A DNA stretch of 64,000 bases from VAZQ01 sp035693615 (GTDB lineage Bacteria; Pseudomonadota; Alphaproteobacteria; Rhizobiales; Xanthobacteraceae), in contig DASSGH010000157.1 of NCBI GenBank assembly GCA_035693615.1, positions 62,001 through 126,000 on the forward strand. Direction: 5' to 3'. The notes under the pieces are model-generated. The model ran no database searches and had not been told where the DNA came from. It saw only the letters and a program-made list of their open reading frames with translations. Each line of letters opens with the position of its first letter. Positions within the stretch are counted from its first letter, which is position 1. A program made the translations under genes and the position numbers. Below are positions 48,274 to 58,091 of the stretch, one piece after another.

Positions 48274-49299
48274 TCATTTCGCGAGCAGCCCGCCGTATTG
48301 CAAGACGCCGGCGACGATCGCCACCATCGCGAGCGAAAGCGGCAGAAAGACTTTCCAGCCCAGCCGCATGAGTTGGTCGTAGCGGTAGCGCGGCACGACC
48401 GCCTTGACCATGGCAAAAAGGAAAAACATGAACAGGCACTTGAGCGTGAACCAGATCACGCCTGGAATCCAGGTGAAGGGCGCCACCGGAAACGGCGGCA
48501 ACCAGCCGCCCAGGAACAGGATCGTCGCCATGGCGCACATCGTGAGAATCGCGATGTACTCGCCGAGAAAGAACAGCAGGAACGGCGTCGCGGAATACTC
48601 CACCGCATAGCCAGCAACCAATTCGGATTCGGCCTCCACCAGGTCGAACGGTGGGCGGTTGGTCTCGGCCAGCGCCGACACGAAGAAGACCACGAACATG
48701 GGCAGCAGCGGCAGCCAGAACCAATTGAACAGCCCCCACCTGCCCGCCTGCGCCTCGACGATGGCCGAGAGGTTGAGCGAGCCCGCGCAAAGCAGAACGG
48801 TGATGATCACGAACCCGATGGACACCTCGTAGGACACCATCTGCGCCGCCGAGCGCAACGCGGCGAGGAATGGATATTTGGAGTTCGATGACCACCCCGC
48901 CATGATCACTCCGTAAACCATGAGCGAGGAGATGGCGAAGATGTAGAGCACGCCGACGTTGAGATCGGCGATCGCCCATTCGGCGTTGACCGGAATGACT
49001 GCCCAGGCGGACAAAGCGAGCACGGCAGTGACGAGCGGTGCGAGCAGAAACACACCCTTGTTGGCGCCGGCCGGGATGATCGGTTCCTTGACGACGAATT
49101 TGAGGAGATCGGCGAACGATTGCAGCAAACCCCAGGGTCCGACCACGTTGGGGCCGCGCCTGATCTGCACCGCCGCCCAGATCTTGCGATCGGCGTAAAG
49201 TATATACGCCGTGATGATGAGGAGAACGACCAGCAGAAGCACGCTCTGCGCGAGAATGATGATCAGCGGCCAGATGTAATTGGTCCAGATTTCGGTCAT
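48274..49299 (-). CDS. nuoH: NADH-quinone oxidoreductase subunit H
   Basis: NuoH forms the quinone-binding site together with NuoB and NuoD at the arm junction. The 341-residue protein has eight expected helices and the conserved loops AAVQIRRGPNVVGPWGLLQS, FADLLKFVVKEPIIPAGANK, FVSALAETNRPPFDLVEAE and ESELVAGYAVEYSATPF. The ATG at 49299 (MTEIWTNYIWPLIIIL) is used; the frame is open to 49353 without homology. It begins 5 bp after nuoG ends. Confidence 0.96.
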   Translation of the reverse strand: MTEIWTNYIWPLIIILAQSVLLLVVLLIITAYILYADRKIWAAVQIRRGPNVVGPWGLLQSFADLLKFVVKEPIIPAGANKGVFLLAPLVTAVLALSAWAVIPVNAEWAIADLNVGVLYIFAISSLMVYGVIMAGWSSNSKYPFLAALRSAAQMVSYEVSIGFVIITVLLCAGSLNLSAIVEAQAGRWGLFNWFWLPLLPMFVVFFVSALAETNRPPFDLVEAESELVAGYAVEYSATPFLLFFLGEYIAILTMCAMATILFLGGWLPPFPVAPFTWIPGVIWFTLKCLFMFFLFAMVKAVVPRYRYDQLMRLGWKVFLPLSLAMVAIVAGVLQYGGLLAK

Positions 49300-49304
49300 G
49301 TCGG

Positions 49305-51383
49305 CTATTCCGCCGCAGTGAGCGCGCCCCGGCGCTCGGCGATGACCGAGCACTCCGCCATGGTAGCGGAGGCGCGCGCAACGGGATTGGTGAGATAGAA
49401 ATCGTCGAGGGCGCGGCCGAACGCGATCTTCTCGAAGGCGCCGCCGCGCGCGGCAAGCGCCGCGACATCCGCCCGCTCGGTCGGTGCAAGCTGACCGACA
49501 CGCTGCAGATGCGGATGCGCCTTGAGCAGCGCCTGACGTAGCTGCGCAAGCGAGTCGTAGGCAAGCTTGCGGCCGAGCACGTCCGAGAGCGCGCGCAGAA
49601 TGGCCCAGTCCTCGCGTGCCTCGCCCGGTGGGAACGAGGCGCGCCCAGCCATCTGCACGCGGCCTTCGGTGTTGACGTAGACGCCGGATTTTTCCGGATA
49701 AGCCGCGCCGGGAAGGATGACATCGGCGCGATGCGCGCCGGCATCCCCGTGGGTGCCGATGTAGACCACGAACGCCCCGGGCGCGATGTCGATCTCATCG
49801 GCACCGAGCAGGAATACAAGATCCAGCGCCCCGGGCGCTGCCATCGCGGCGGCGTTGCGGCCTTCCGCACCGGGCACGAACCCGAGGTCGAGCGCGCCCA
49901 CCCGCGCCGCCGCGGTATGCAGGACCGAATAGCCGTTCCAAGCGGCTTCCTTGCCGCTGCCTTGGGCGGCGCGCGCCGCGAGCGCGGCAATGGCCGCGCC
50001 GTCCGGCCGCGCCAGCGCCGCCATCCCGACGATCACGAGCGGTCGATCGGCCCCTCTCAGCCGCGCGCCGAACTCGTGCGCACCCGAGGCGACGTCCGCG
50101 AGCGTCTGCGGCCCGGCGCCGAGGTACTCGTAAGGGTAAGTGAGATCGGCCCGCTCGCCGACCAACCCGATCGGGAAGGCGCCCGTGCGCCAGCGCTTGC
50201 GGATACGCGCGTTGAGGACGGCTGCTTCGCGTCGTGGGTTCGTGCCAACGAGTAGCAAGGCATCCGCCTGCTCAATTCCGGCGATACCGGCGTTGAAGAG
50301 ATAGCTCGCCCTCCCCCACGTCGGATCGAGCATCGCGCCGTCCTGCCGGCAATCCAGATTGACCACGCCGAGCCGCGTCATCAAATCCTTGAGCGCGAAG
50401 ATTTCCTCCACCGCTGCGAGATCGCCGACGATGGCGCCCATGCGCCTGGGTTGGGTCTGCTTGACCTTGGCAGCGATGACCTCGAACGCGTCGCGCCAGG
50501 AGGCGGCGTGCAGCCGGCCGTTCTCGCGGACGTACGGTTGATCGAGGCGCTGCGTGCGCAAACCGTCGACCACGTGCCTGGTCTTGTCGGAAATCCACTC
50601 CTCATTCACCTCGTCGTTGACGCGCGGGAGAATGCGCATGACCTCGCGTCCACGCGTATCGACGCGGATGGCGGAGCCGATCGCATCCATGACGTCGATC
50701 GATTCGGTTTTGGTGAGTTCCCAGGGACGCGCGGCGAACGCATACGGTTTGGAGGTGAGCGCGCCGACCGGGCAGAGATCGACAACGTTGCCCTGCAGCT
50801 CGGAGGTCATCGCCTGTTCCAGATAGGTCGTGATCTCCGTGTCCTCGCCGCGGCCAATCGCGCCGAGCTCCGGCACGCCCGCAACCTCGGTCATGAAGCG
50901 GACGCAGCGCGTGCAGTGGATGCAGCGGTTCATAATGGTCTTGACGAGAACCCCCACATACTTGTCCTCGACCGCGCGCTTGTTCTCCTTGAATCGACTG
51001 GAGTCGACGCCGTAGGCCATGGCCTGATCTTGCAGATCGCATTCCCCGCCCTGGTCACAGATCGGGCAATCGAGCGGATGGTTGATCAGCAGAAATTCCA
51101 TCACGCCTTCGCGCGCCTTGCGGACCATGGCGCTCTTGGTGAGGACCTCAGGCGGCTCGCCGTGCGGGCCCGGGCGGCAGTCGCGCACGCCCCACGCGCA
51201 GGAGGCGACCGGCTTGGGCGAGCCCTTGAGCTCGACCAGACACATGCGGCAGTTGCCGGCAATCGAGAGCCGTTCGTGGAAGCAGAACCGCGGGATCTCC
51301 GCGCCCGCGGCCTCGCAGGCCTGCAGCAGCGTGTAGTCCGGCGCGACGTCGATCTCTTTGCCGTCGACGACGAGCTTGGTCAT
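49305..51383 (-). CDS. nuoG: NADH-quinone oxidoreductase subunit G
   Basis: NuoG carries several iron-sulfur clusters of the electron input arm. The 692-residue protein has a 2Fe-2S ferredoxin domain (EIPRFCFHERLSIAGNCRMC), the His-Cys3 4Fe-4S segment HPLDCPICDQGGECDLQDQ, and CIHCTRCVRFMTEVAGV. The rest is a molybdopterin-oxidoreductase-like domain lacking the cofactor, as usual. The ATG at 51383 sits right after a 43-codon gene whose stop lies at 51385-51387. nuoH follows. Confidence 0.96.
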   Translation of the reverse strand: MTKLVVDGKEIDVAPDYTLLQACEAAGAEIPRFCFHERLSIAGNCRMCLVELKGSPKPVASCAWGVRDCRPGPHGEPPEVLTKSAMVRKAREGVMEFLLINHPLDCPICDQGGECDLQDQAMAYGVDSSRFKENKRAVEDKYVGVLVKTIMNRCIHCTRCVRFMTEVAGVPELGAIGRGEDTEITTYLEQAMTSELQGNVVDLCPVGALTSKPYAFAARPWELTKTESIDVMDAIGSAIRVDTRGREVMRILPRVNDEVNEEWISDKTRHVVDGLRTQRLDQPYVRENGRLHAASWRDAFEVIAAKVKQTQPRRMGAIVGDLAAVEEIFALKDLMTRLGVVNLDCRQDGAMLDPTWGRASYLFNAGIAGIEQADALLLVGTNPRREAAVLNARIRKRWRTGAFPIGLVGERADLTYPYEYLGAGPQTLADVASGAHEFGARLRGADRPLVIVGMAALARPDGAAIAALAARAAQGSGKEAAWNGYSVLHTAAARVGALDLGFVPGAEGRNAAAMAAPGALDLVFLLGADEIDIAPGAFVVYIGTHGDAGAHRADVILPGAAYPEKSGVYVNTEGRVQMAGRASFPPGEAREDWAILRALSDVLGRKLAYDSLAQLRQALLKAHPHLQRVGQLAPTERADVAALAARGGAFEKIAFGRALDDFYLTNPVARASATMAECSVIAERRGALTAAE

Positions 51384-51384
51384 G

Positions 51385-51516
51385 TCAATGCCACGTCAGC
51401 CAGAGCAGCAACCCGGCGGCGATGGCGATACAGATGGCCATATCCAGCCGCACCAACCAGGTGACGTTGCGCCAGAAGCGATTGGATAGGATCATGGCCC
51501 TCAGTCCCTCACTCAT
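51385..51516 (-). CDS. 43-residue single-pass membrane protein between the DUF3291 gene and nuoG
   Basis: The ATG at 51516 overlaps the stop of the DUF3291 gene (ATGA) and the TGA at 51385 is one base from the nuoG ATG. The peptide has a basic, amphipathic beginning (MSEGLRAMILSNRFWRN) and one hydrophobic segment at the end (LDMAICIAIAAGLLLWLTW). The tight packing argues that it is translated. A start at 51495 (MILSNRFW) is an alternative. No family was recognised. Confidence 0.65.
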   Translation of the reverse strand: MSEGLRAMILSNRFWRNVTWLVRLDMAICIAIAAGLLLWLTWH

Positions 51517-51983
51517 GCGCACCGCGCCGCTTTCCATAGCTTTGCGGAGGGAACGCTCTCCCAGCCGAACGCATGGTCGCTCGGGCCATGCTGCTGGAGG
51601 TGGCGCAGGCGCTCGATCGCCTCCTGTACCGTGGGCCGATGTCCCGCCGGCACCCACCACATGACGAAGTAGCGCTCGTCGGTGCGCTCGAACCATTCAT
51701 GGCGCTGGCCATAAAAGCGTTTGTGCAGCGTCTGCCATACGAAGCGCTCGAGCGCCTCGACGCTGTCCCATACCGAGAGGTTGATCGCCATGCGCGGATC
51801 GCCGTTGAACGGACGAGTGTCGATGGCGCTTCCGCTGTCGTCCTGGTAGCGCCAGACAAATCCTGGGCTGCGCTCGGCCAAGCCGTTCACAAGGGCAAGA
51901 TTGTCGATGAACTCCGCCATGCGCGGGTCGCCGACATCGTAACGCAAGCGGCCGACGTTGAGCTGGGCAAGATGGCTGGTCAT
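51513..51983 (-). CDS. DUF3291 domain protein inside the nuo operon
   Basis: The 156-residue soluble protein begins MTSHLAQLNVGRLRYDVGDP and has WDSVEALERFVWQTLHKRFY and the HRPTVQEAIERLRHLQQHGP segment, which fit DUF3291, a family with a dimeric alpha/beta (ABM-like) fold of unknown function. The ATG at 51983 matches the family N-terminus; a GTG at 52007 would overlap the nuoF stop. It lies between nuoF and the 43-codon gene, on the nuo transcript. Such insertion is not part of standard complex I operons. Confidence 0.85.
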   Translation of the reverse strand: MTSHLAQLNVGRLRYDVGDPRMAEFIDNLALVNGLAERSPGFVWRYQDDSGSAIDTRPFNGDPRMAINLSVWDSVEALERFVWQTLHKRFYGQRHEWFERTDERYFVMWWVPAGHRPTVQEAIERLRHLQQHGPSDHAFGWESVPSAKLWKAARCA

Positions 51984-52003
51984 CGTTTCACCCGCATGCT
52001 TCC

Positions 52004-53304
<1,301 letters not shown>

Positions 53305-53308
<4 letters not shown>

Positions 53309-54054
53309 GGCCGCCTTTTCGCCGATGCATCATCGGCGGGAGGTTTCGGTGTCGCGGCGTCGCGTACATTCGCCGCCTCGCCCGGCTTTTTGGCTTCGGC
53401 ATCGTGCAACGCCGCGCCCTGCGGCTTGCCGCCGTTGCCATGGGAATAGAGGGTAGGATCGATCAGCGTCGTCGGCCCGCCACTGGGCGCGGAAAGCTGC
53501 CGCGCCACCTGGGGACCCGGTTTGACGGGTTTGCCGGCCGCGAGATCGTCTAAGATTTTGCTAAAGGTCTCCGGCGTAAGGTCCTCATAATAATCGTAAT
53601 TAATCTGCGCGACCGGTGCGTTCACGCAGGCGCCAAGACATTCGACTTCGATCCACGACAATTTGCCATCGGAGGTGACTTCGAGCGGCTCGCCGATCCT
53701 GTCGTGGCAGAGCTTGATTAACTTATCCGCCCCGCGCAGCACGCAGGGCGTCGTCCCGCAGAGCTGAACGTGCGCGCGTCCGACCGGCGCCAGGTTGAAC
53801 ATCGTGTAGAAGGTCGCGACTTCGAGCGCGCGGATCTTCGGCATGCCGAGGAGGTCAGCCGCGTGCTCGATCGCTTTTTGCGGAAGCCAGCCGCCGGCCT
53901 GCTCCTGCGCGCGCCAGAGCAGCGCGATGATGGCCGAACTTTGCCGGCCTTCCGGATATTTGGCGATCTCACCCTTGGCCCAATCGAGATTCTCGACCGT
54001 GAAGGTGAAGCTCTTGGGCTGAACTGCGGGATCGGCGAGGCGACGGACGGCCAT
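53305..54054 (-). CDS. nuoE: NADH-quinone oxidoreductase subunit E (2Fe-2S), extended C-terminus
   Basis: NuoE holds the N1a cluster. The 249-residue protein has a thioredoxin-like 2Fe-2S domain with cysteines in VQLCGTTPCVLRGA and VECLGACVNAPVAQ. The last ~60 residues (from about SAPSGGPTTL to AKRRP) are Pro/Ala/Lys-rich and probably disordered, an extension common in alphaproteobacteria. The ATG at 54054 overlaps the nuoD stop by TGATG. nuoF follows by an ATGA overlap. Confidence 0.95.
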
Positions 54055-55244
54055 CAGCGATCGACCTCCCCAAAGACGATGTCGAGCGAGCCGAGGATCG
54101 CCGAGATGTCGGCGAGCATGTAGCCCCGGCAGAGGAAATCCATGGCCTGCAGGTGGGCGAAGCCGGGCGCGCGGATCTTGCACTTGTAAGGTTTATTGCC
54201 GCCGTCGGCGGTGAGATAAACGCCGAACTCCCCCTTCGGGGCTTCGACTGCGGCATAGACCTCGCCCGCAGGAACGTGGAAGCCTTCGGTGTAGAGCTTG
54301 AAATGATGGATCAGCGCCTCCATCGAGCGCTTCATCTCGGCGCGCTTGGGCGGAACAATCTTGTGATCCTCGACCGCGACCGGCCCCTGCCCGTCGGACG
54401 CGCGCAGCTTCTCCAGGCATTGTTTCATGATCTGGATCGACTGTCGCATCTCCTCCATGCGGATGCAGTAGCGGTCGTAATTGTCGCCGTTCTTGCCGAC
54501 GGGAATGTCGAAATCAAACTCGGAATAGCACTCGTAGGGTTGCGCCTTGCGCAGATCCCACGCGGCGCCCGATCCGCGCACCATCACCCCGGAAAAGCCC
54601 CAGGCCCAGGCATCGGCCAGCGTGACCACGCCGATGTCGACATTGCGCTGTTTGAAGATGCGGTTGTCGGTCAGGAGGTCCTCGAGATCGTCACAGACGT
54701 TGAGGAACGGATCGCAGAACGCGGCGATGTCGTCGAGCAGCTTCGGCGGCAACTCCTGGTGCACCCCGCCGACGCGGAAATACGCGGCATGCAGGCGGCT
54801 GCCGGAGGCGCGCTCGTAGAATCCCATCAGCTTTTCGCGCTCTTCAAAGCCCCAGAGCGGCGGGGTGAGCGCGCCGACGTCCATGGCCTGCGTCGTCACG
54901 TTGAGCAGGTGCGAGAGCAGCCGTCCGATCTCGCAATACAGCACGCGTATGAGCTGCGCTCGCCTGGGCACTGCGAGCTCGAGGAGCTTCTCCGCCGCGA
55001 GGCAGAAGGCGTGCTCCTGGTTCATCGGCGCCACGTAGTCGAGCCGATCGAAATACGGAATCGCCTGCAGGTAGGTCTTGTGCTCGATCAGCTTCTCGGT
55101 GCCGCGATGCAGGAGCCCGATATGCGGGTCGATACGCTCCACAACCTCGCCGTCCAGTTCGAGGACCAGGCGCAATACGCCGTGGGCCGCCGGATGCTGC
55201 GGCCCGAAATTGATGGTGAAGTTGCGCAGCTCCGTCTCAGCCAT
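54054..55244 (-). CDS. nuoD: NADH-quinone oxidoreductase subunit D
   Basis: NuoD forms much of the quinone cavity. The 396-residue protein has the N-terminal FTINFGPQHPAAHGVLRLVL motif with the quinone-site His, IGLLHRGTEKLIEHKTYLQA, and the late motif APGFAHLQAMDFLCRGYMLA, with the ending DIVFGEVDR standard. It is separate from nuoC, as in alphaproteobacteria and unlike Escherichia coli where they are fused. nuoC stops 7 bp upstream. Confidence 0.97.
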   Translation of the reverse strand: MAETELRNFTINFGPQHPAAHGVLRLVLELDGEVVERIDPHIGLLHRGTEKLIEHKTYLQAIPYFDRLDYVAPMNQEHAFCLAAEKLLELAVPRRAQLIRVLYCEIGRLLSHLLNVTTQAMDVGALTPPLWGFEEREKLMGFYERASGSRLHAAYFRVGGVHQELPPKLLDDIAAFCDPFLNVCDDLEDLLTDNRIFKQRNVDIGVVTLADAWAWGFSGVMVRGSGAAWDLRKAQPYECYSEFDFDIPVGKNGDNYDRYCIRMEEMRQSIQIMKQCLEKLRASDGQGPVAVEDHKIVPPKRAEMKRSMEALIHHFKLYTEGFHVPAGEVYAAVEAPKGEFGVYLTADGGNKPYKCKIRAPGFAHLQAMDFLCRGYMLADISAILGSLDIVFGEVDR

Positions 55245-55251
55245 GGCGTCG

Positions 55252-55863
55252 CTAAGCTTTCCCGTCGGCCGCCTTCTCGTCCCCCGGCAGCGGATAGTCA
55301 GGGCCTTCCCATGGCGAGAGGAAATCGAAGTTTCGGAATTCCTGCGTCAGCCGGACCGGCTCATATATGACGCGCTTCTGCCCGTCGTCGTAGCGCACCT
55401 CGACGAAACCGGTGAGAGGAAAATCCTTGCGCAGCGGATGGCCCTCGAAGCCGTAGTCGGTGAGCAGCCGGCGCATGTCCGGATGACCGGTGAAGAGCAC
55501 GCCGTAGAGATCGTACGTTTCCCGTTCGAACCAGTTGGCACCTGGAAACACGCTGATGATCGAGGGGACCGGCGTCCTCTCATCCACCTCGAGTTTCACC
55601 CGGACGCGCAGGTTCTGCTTGGGCGACAGCAGATGATAGACGACGTCGAAACGTCGTTCGCGGCTGGGCCAGTCGACCGCGGTGATGTCGACGATGCTCC
55701 AGAACTGGCATCGTTCGTCGTCACGCAGAAATGCCGCGAGCTTCACAATGTCGCCAGGGATCGCGTTGACCGTCAGCTCTCCGTTGGCAACGCGATAGCC
55801 GACAACCGAGCCTGGAAGCGCGCCGGCGATGGTCTCGCCGAGTTTATCGAGCCTATCGTCCAT
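55252..55863 (-). CDS. nuoC: NADH-quinone oxidoreductase subunit C
   Basis: NuoC is the 30 kDa peripheral-arm subunit that bridges to NuoD. The 203-residue protein has the family segment FPGANWFERETYDLYGVLFT followed by GHPDMRRLLTDYGFEGHPLR, with the ending DFLSPWEG. The start is the ATG at 55863, 13 bp after nuoB. A short C-terminal acidic tail is present. Confidence 0.97.
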   Translation of the reverse strand: MDDRLDKLGETIAGALPGSVVGYRVANGELTVNAIPGDIVKLAAFLRDDERCQFWSIVDITAVDWPSRERRFDVVYHLLSPKQNLRVRVKLEVDERTPVPSIISVFPGANWFERETYDLYGVLFTGHPDMRRLLTDYGFEGHPLRKDFPLTGFVEVRYDDGQKRVIYEPVRLTQEFRNFDFLSPWEGPDYPLPGDEKAADGKA

Positions 55864-55876
55864 TGCACGAGACCCA

Positions 55877-56452
55877 TCAGCGCTCGATGGTGCCGGTACG
55901 GCGGATCTTCTTCTGCAGCAAGAGGACGCCGTAGAGTAGCGCCTCGGCCGTTGGCGGGCAGCCGGGCACGTAGATATCGACCGGCACGATGCGATCGCAT
56001 CCGCGCACGACCGAATAGGAGTAATGGTAATAGCCCCCGCCGTTGGCGCACGAACCCATGGAGATGACGTAGCGCGGCTCCGGCATCTGGTCGTAGACCT
56101 TGCGCAGCGCAGGCGCCATCTTGTTGGTCAGCGTTCCCGCCACGATCATCACGTCCGACTGGCGCGGAGACGCCCGTGGAGCGAAGCCGAACCGCTCCGC
56201 GTCGTAGCGCGGCATCGACATCTGCATCATCTCGATCGCGCAGCAGGCGAGCCCGAAGGTCATCCACATCAGCGAGCCGGTGCGCGCCCAGGTGATGAGA
56301 TCGTCGCTGGCTGTGACGAGAAAGCCCTTGTCGGAGAGTTCGCCGTTGAGGTCAGCGAAGAACGCATCGTCCGCGCGCGCAGGCTTACCCGTACGCGGAT
56401 CGAGGATGCTCTTGGCGGGCGGCGCAATGACGGCCGCGGGCTCTAATCCCAT
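55877..56452 (-). CDS. nuoB: NADH-quinone oxidoreductase subunit B (N2 cluster)
   Basis: NuoB carries the terminal N2 4Fe-4S cluster that reduces quinone. The 191-residue protein has the tandem Cys motif FGLACCAIEMMQM, then SMGSCANGGGYYHYSYSVV and VDIYVPGCPPTAEALLYGV, supplying all ligands. The start at 56452 overlaps the last codons of nuoA and has GGAG at seven bases. The N-terminal ~35 residues are a variable extension. Confidence 0.97.
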   Translation of the reverse strand: MGLEPAAVIAPPAKSILDPRTGKPARADDAFFADLNGELSDKGFLVTASDDLITWARTGSLMWMTFGLACCAIEMMQMSMPRYDAERFGFAPRASPRQSDVMIVAGTLTNKMAPALRKVYDQMPEPRYVISMGSCANGGGYYHYSYSVVRGCDRIVPVDIYVPGCPPTAEALLYGVLLLQKKIRRTGTIER

Positions 56453-56808
56453 TCCAGCGCTCCTTTGCGCCACTCATATATGAACCCCACGGTCAGAACG
56501 CCAAGAAACACCATCATCGACCAATAGCCGTAGAGCCCGAGATCGCCCAAGGTGATGGCCCAGGGAAAAAGGAAGCTCATTTCAAGGTCGAAAATGATGA
56601 AGAGGATGGCGACGAGATAGAAGCGCACGTCGAACTTCATGCGCGCATCGTCGAAGGCGTTGAAGCCGCATTCGTAGGCGGAAAGCTTCTCCGGATCGGG
56701 AGCCTTGTAAGCGATCAGGAACGACACGATCAGCAGCGCAAGGCCGATGACAAGCGCAACGGCGATGAAGATCACCAGCGGGAGGTAATCCAGGAATAGT
56801 TCGTTCAT
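56443..56808 (-). CDS. nuoA: NADH-quinone oxidoreductase subunit A
   Basis: NuoA is a three-helix membrane subunit at the junction with NuoH. The 121-residue protein has LDYLPLVIFIAVALVIGLAL, the conserved loop KLSAYECGFNAFDDARMKFD with the Cys that changes exposure in the deactive enzyme, and FDLEMSFLFPWA. The ATG at 56808 is used; one at 56820 sits directly against GGAG, so the choice is not certain. It is the first gene of the 14-subunit operon. Confidence 0.94.
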   Translation of the reverse strand: MNELFLDYLPLVIFIAVALVIGLALLIVSFLIAYKAPDPEKLSAYECGFNAFDDARMKFDVRFYLVAILFIIFDLEMSFLFPWAITLGDLGLYGYWSMMVFLGVLTVGFIYEWRKGALEWD

Positions 56809-57202
56809 CGGCGAGCTCATCTCCGACGTTGCGGCCCCGTGCGGAAAGCCCGCCCTCCAGCCAAGGTGCGGTAGGCGCTAGCGAAATTGCCCTCGTCACA
56901 GATCGGATTCGTTCCAAAGACGGGCGCAAGGAGGCTTAGCGCAGCGCACAATGGGAGGCAAGCCGCTGGGCATCACAAGCCCGTTGCGCGTTTTCTCGGC
57001 GGTTCCCGCGTGACGCCGTGGGGATGTGGAACCAGGCTCGAATGGCAACCCGCCGGCTTGAGCGCAGTGCCGTCGCGCCGCGCGAATGCTGCGCATGCAG
57101 CTGCGCGCGGTGCGTTTCCCTAGCACGAGAACCGCTGGGCTTGAGCCCCGTCCTCGCGTTAGGCTCACCTGCAGACGTGCTCAAGCGGCCAGGGAGGGCG
57201 GC
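56809..57202. other. Intergenic region upstream of nuoA and the BKACE gene
   Basis: This ~390-bp stretch separates the divergent nuo operon and the BKACE gene and should hold promoters for both. No convincing -35/-10 pair, repeat or RNA gene was recognised. Frames that cross it lack protein-like features. Confidence 0.6.
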
Positions 57203-58087
57203 ATGCAACGCAAGGTCATGATTTCATGCGCGGTCACGGGTTCGGCGGACACCCCGGGCCGCAACCCCGCCGTGCCGGTGACGCCCGAGCAGATCGCCCA
57301 ATCCGCCCTCGACGCCGCCAAGGCCGGGGCGGCGATTGTTCACATCCATGTGCGCGATCCGAAGACCACGCGCCCCAGCATGGAGATTTCCCTCTACCAG
57401 GAGGTTGTCGACCGGATCAGAACAAGCGGAAGCGACGTCATCATCAATCTCACCACCGGCGCGGGCGCGCGCTTCGTGCCGGCGGCCGATGACCCGCAAA
57501 AGCCGGGGCCCGGCACGACTATGCGCACACCCGCCGAGCGCGTACGGCATGTCGTCGCTATCAAGCCCGAGATCTGCAGCCTCGATATGGGCAGCATGAA
57601 CATGGGGCCGCACGTCTTCATCAACACGCCCACGCACCTTGAAACCATGGCAGTAGCGATCCGCGATGCCGGGGTGCTGCCGGAGCTGGAAGTATTTGAG
57701 ACCGGCCATCTGCTGCTTGCCAAGCGCATGATCGAAAGTGGGCACATCAGGGGGCCGGGCATGTTCCAGATCTGCCTCGGCATTTCCTGGGCGCAGCCCG
57801 CGACCACGGAGGCCATGACCTACATGCGCAACCTGCTGCCGGCGGGCTCCCCGTGGTTTGCCTTCGGCATATCGCTGCACCAATTCCCGATGGTGGCGCA
57901 GGCGGTCCTGCTCGGCGGCCATCCCCGCGTGGGCCTCGAAGACAACATCTATCTCGACAAGGGCAAGCTCGCGCCGAGCAATGCCGCGCTGGTGGAGAAG
58001 GCGGTCAAGATCGTCGAGGTTTTGGGCGATGTCGTCGCCACCCCTGCCGATGCGCGCGCGATGCTTGGCCTCAAGGCGACGCATTAG
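57203..58087 (+). CDS. BKACE family (DUF849) 3-keto-5-aminohexanoate cleavage-type enzyme
   Basis: BKACE enzymes cleave beta-keto acids with acetyl-CoA, giving a CoA ester and acetoacetate. The 294-residue TIM-barrel protein starts MQRKVMISCAVTGSADTPGR and carries His47 and His49 in VHIHVRDPKTTRPSME as zinc ligands, with GLEDNIYLDKGKLAPSNAAL near the end (Glu ligand and phosphate/CoA side). AGGGAGGG precedes the ATG at 57203. The substrate cannot be told; the family has many. It faces the MFS gene convergently, with 4 bp between the stops. Confidence 0.88.
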   Translation: MQRKVMISCAVTGSADTPGRNPAVPVTPEQIAQSALDAAKAGAAIVHIHVRDPKTTRPSMEISLYQEVVDRIRTSGSDVIINLTTGAGARFVPAADDPQKPGPGTTMRTPAERVRHVVAIKPEICSLDMGSMNMGPHVFINTPTHLETMAVAIRDAGVLPELEVFETGHLLLAKRMIESGHIRGPGMFQICLGISWAQPATTEAMTYMRNLLPAGSPWFAFGISLHQFPMVAQAVLLGGHPRVGLEDNIYLDKGKLAPSNAALVEKAVKIVEVLGDVVATPADARAMLGLKATH

Positions 58088-58091
58088 GCGG

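Noticed and set aside
47979..49990. A 671-codon minus frame over nuoH and nuoG
   Set aside because: Arginine-rich shadow; nuoH and nuoG in other frames have all the conserved motifs.
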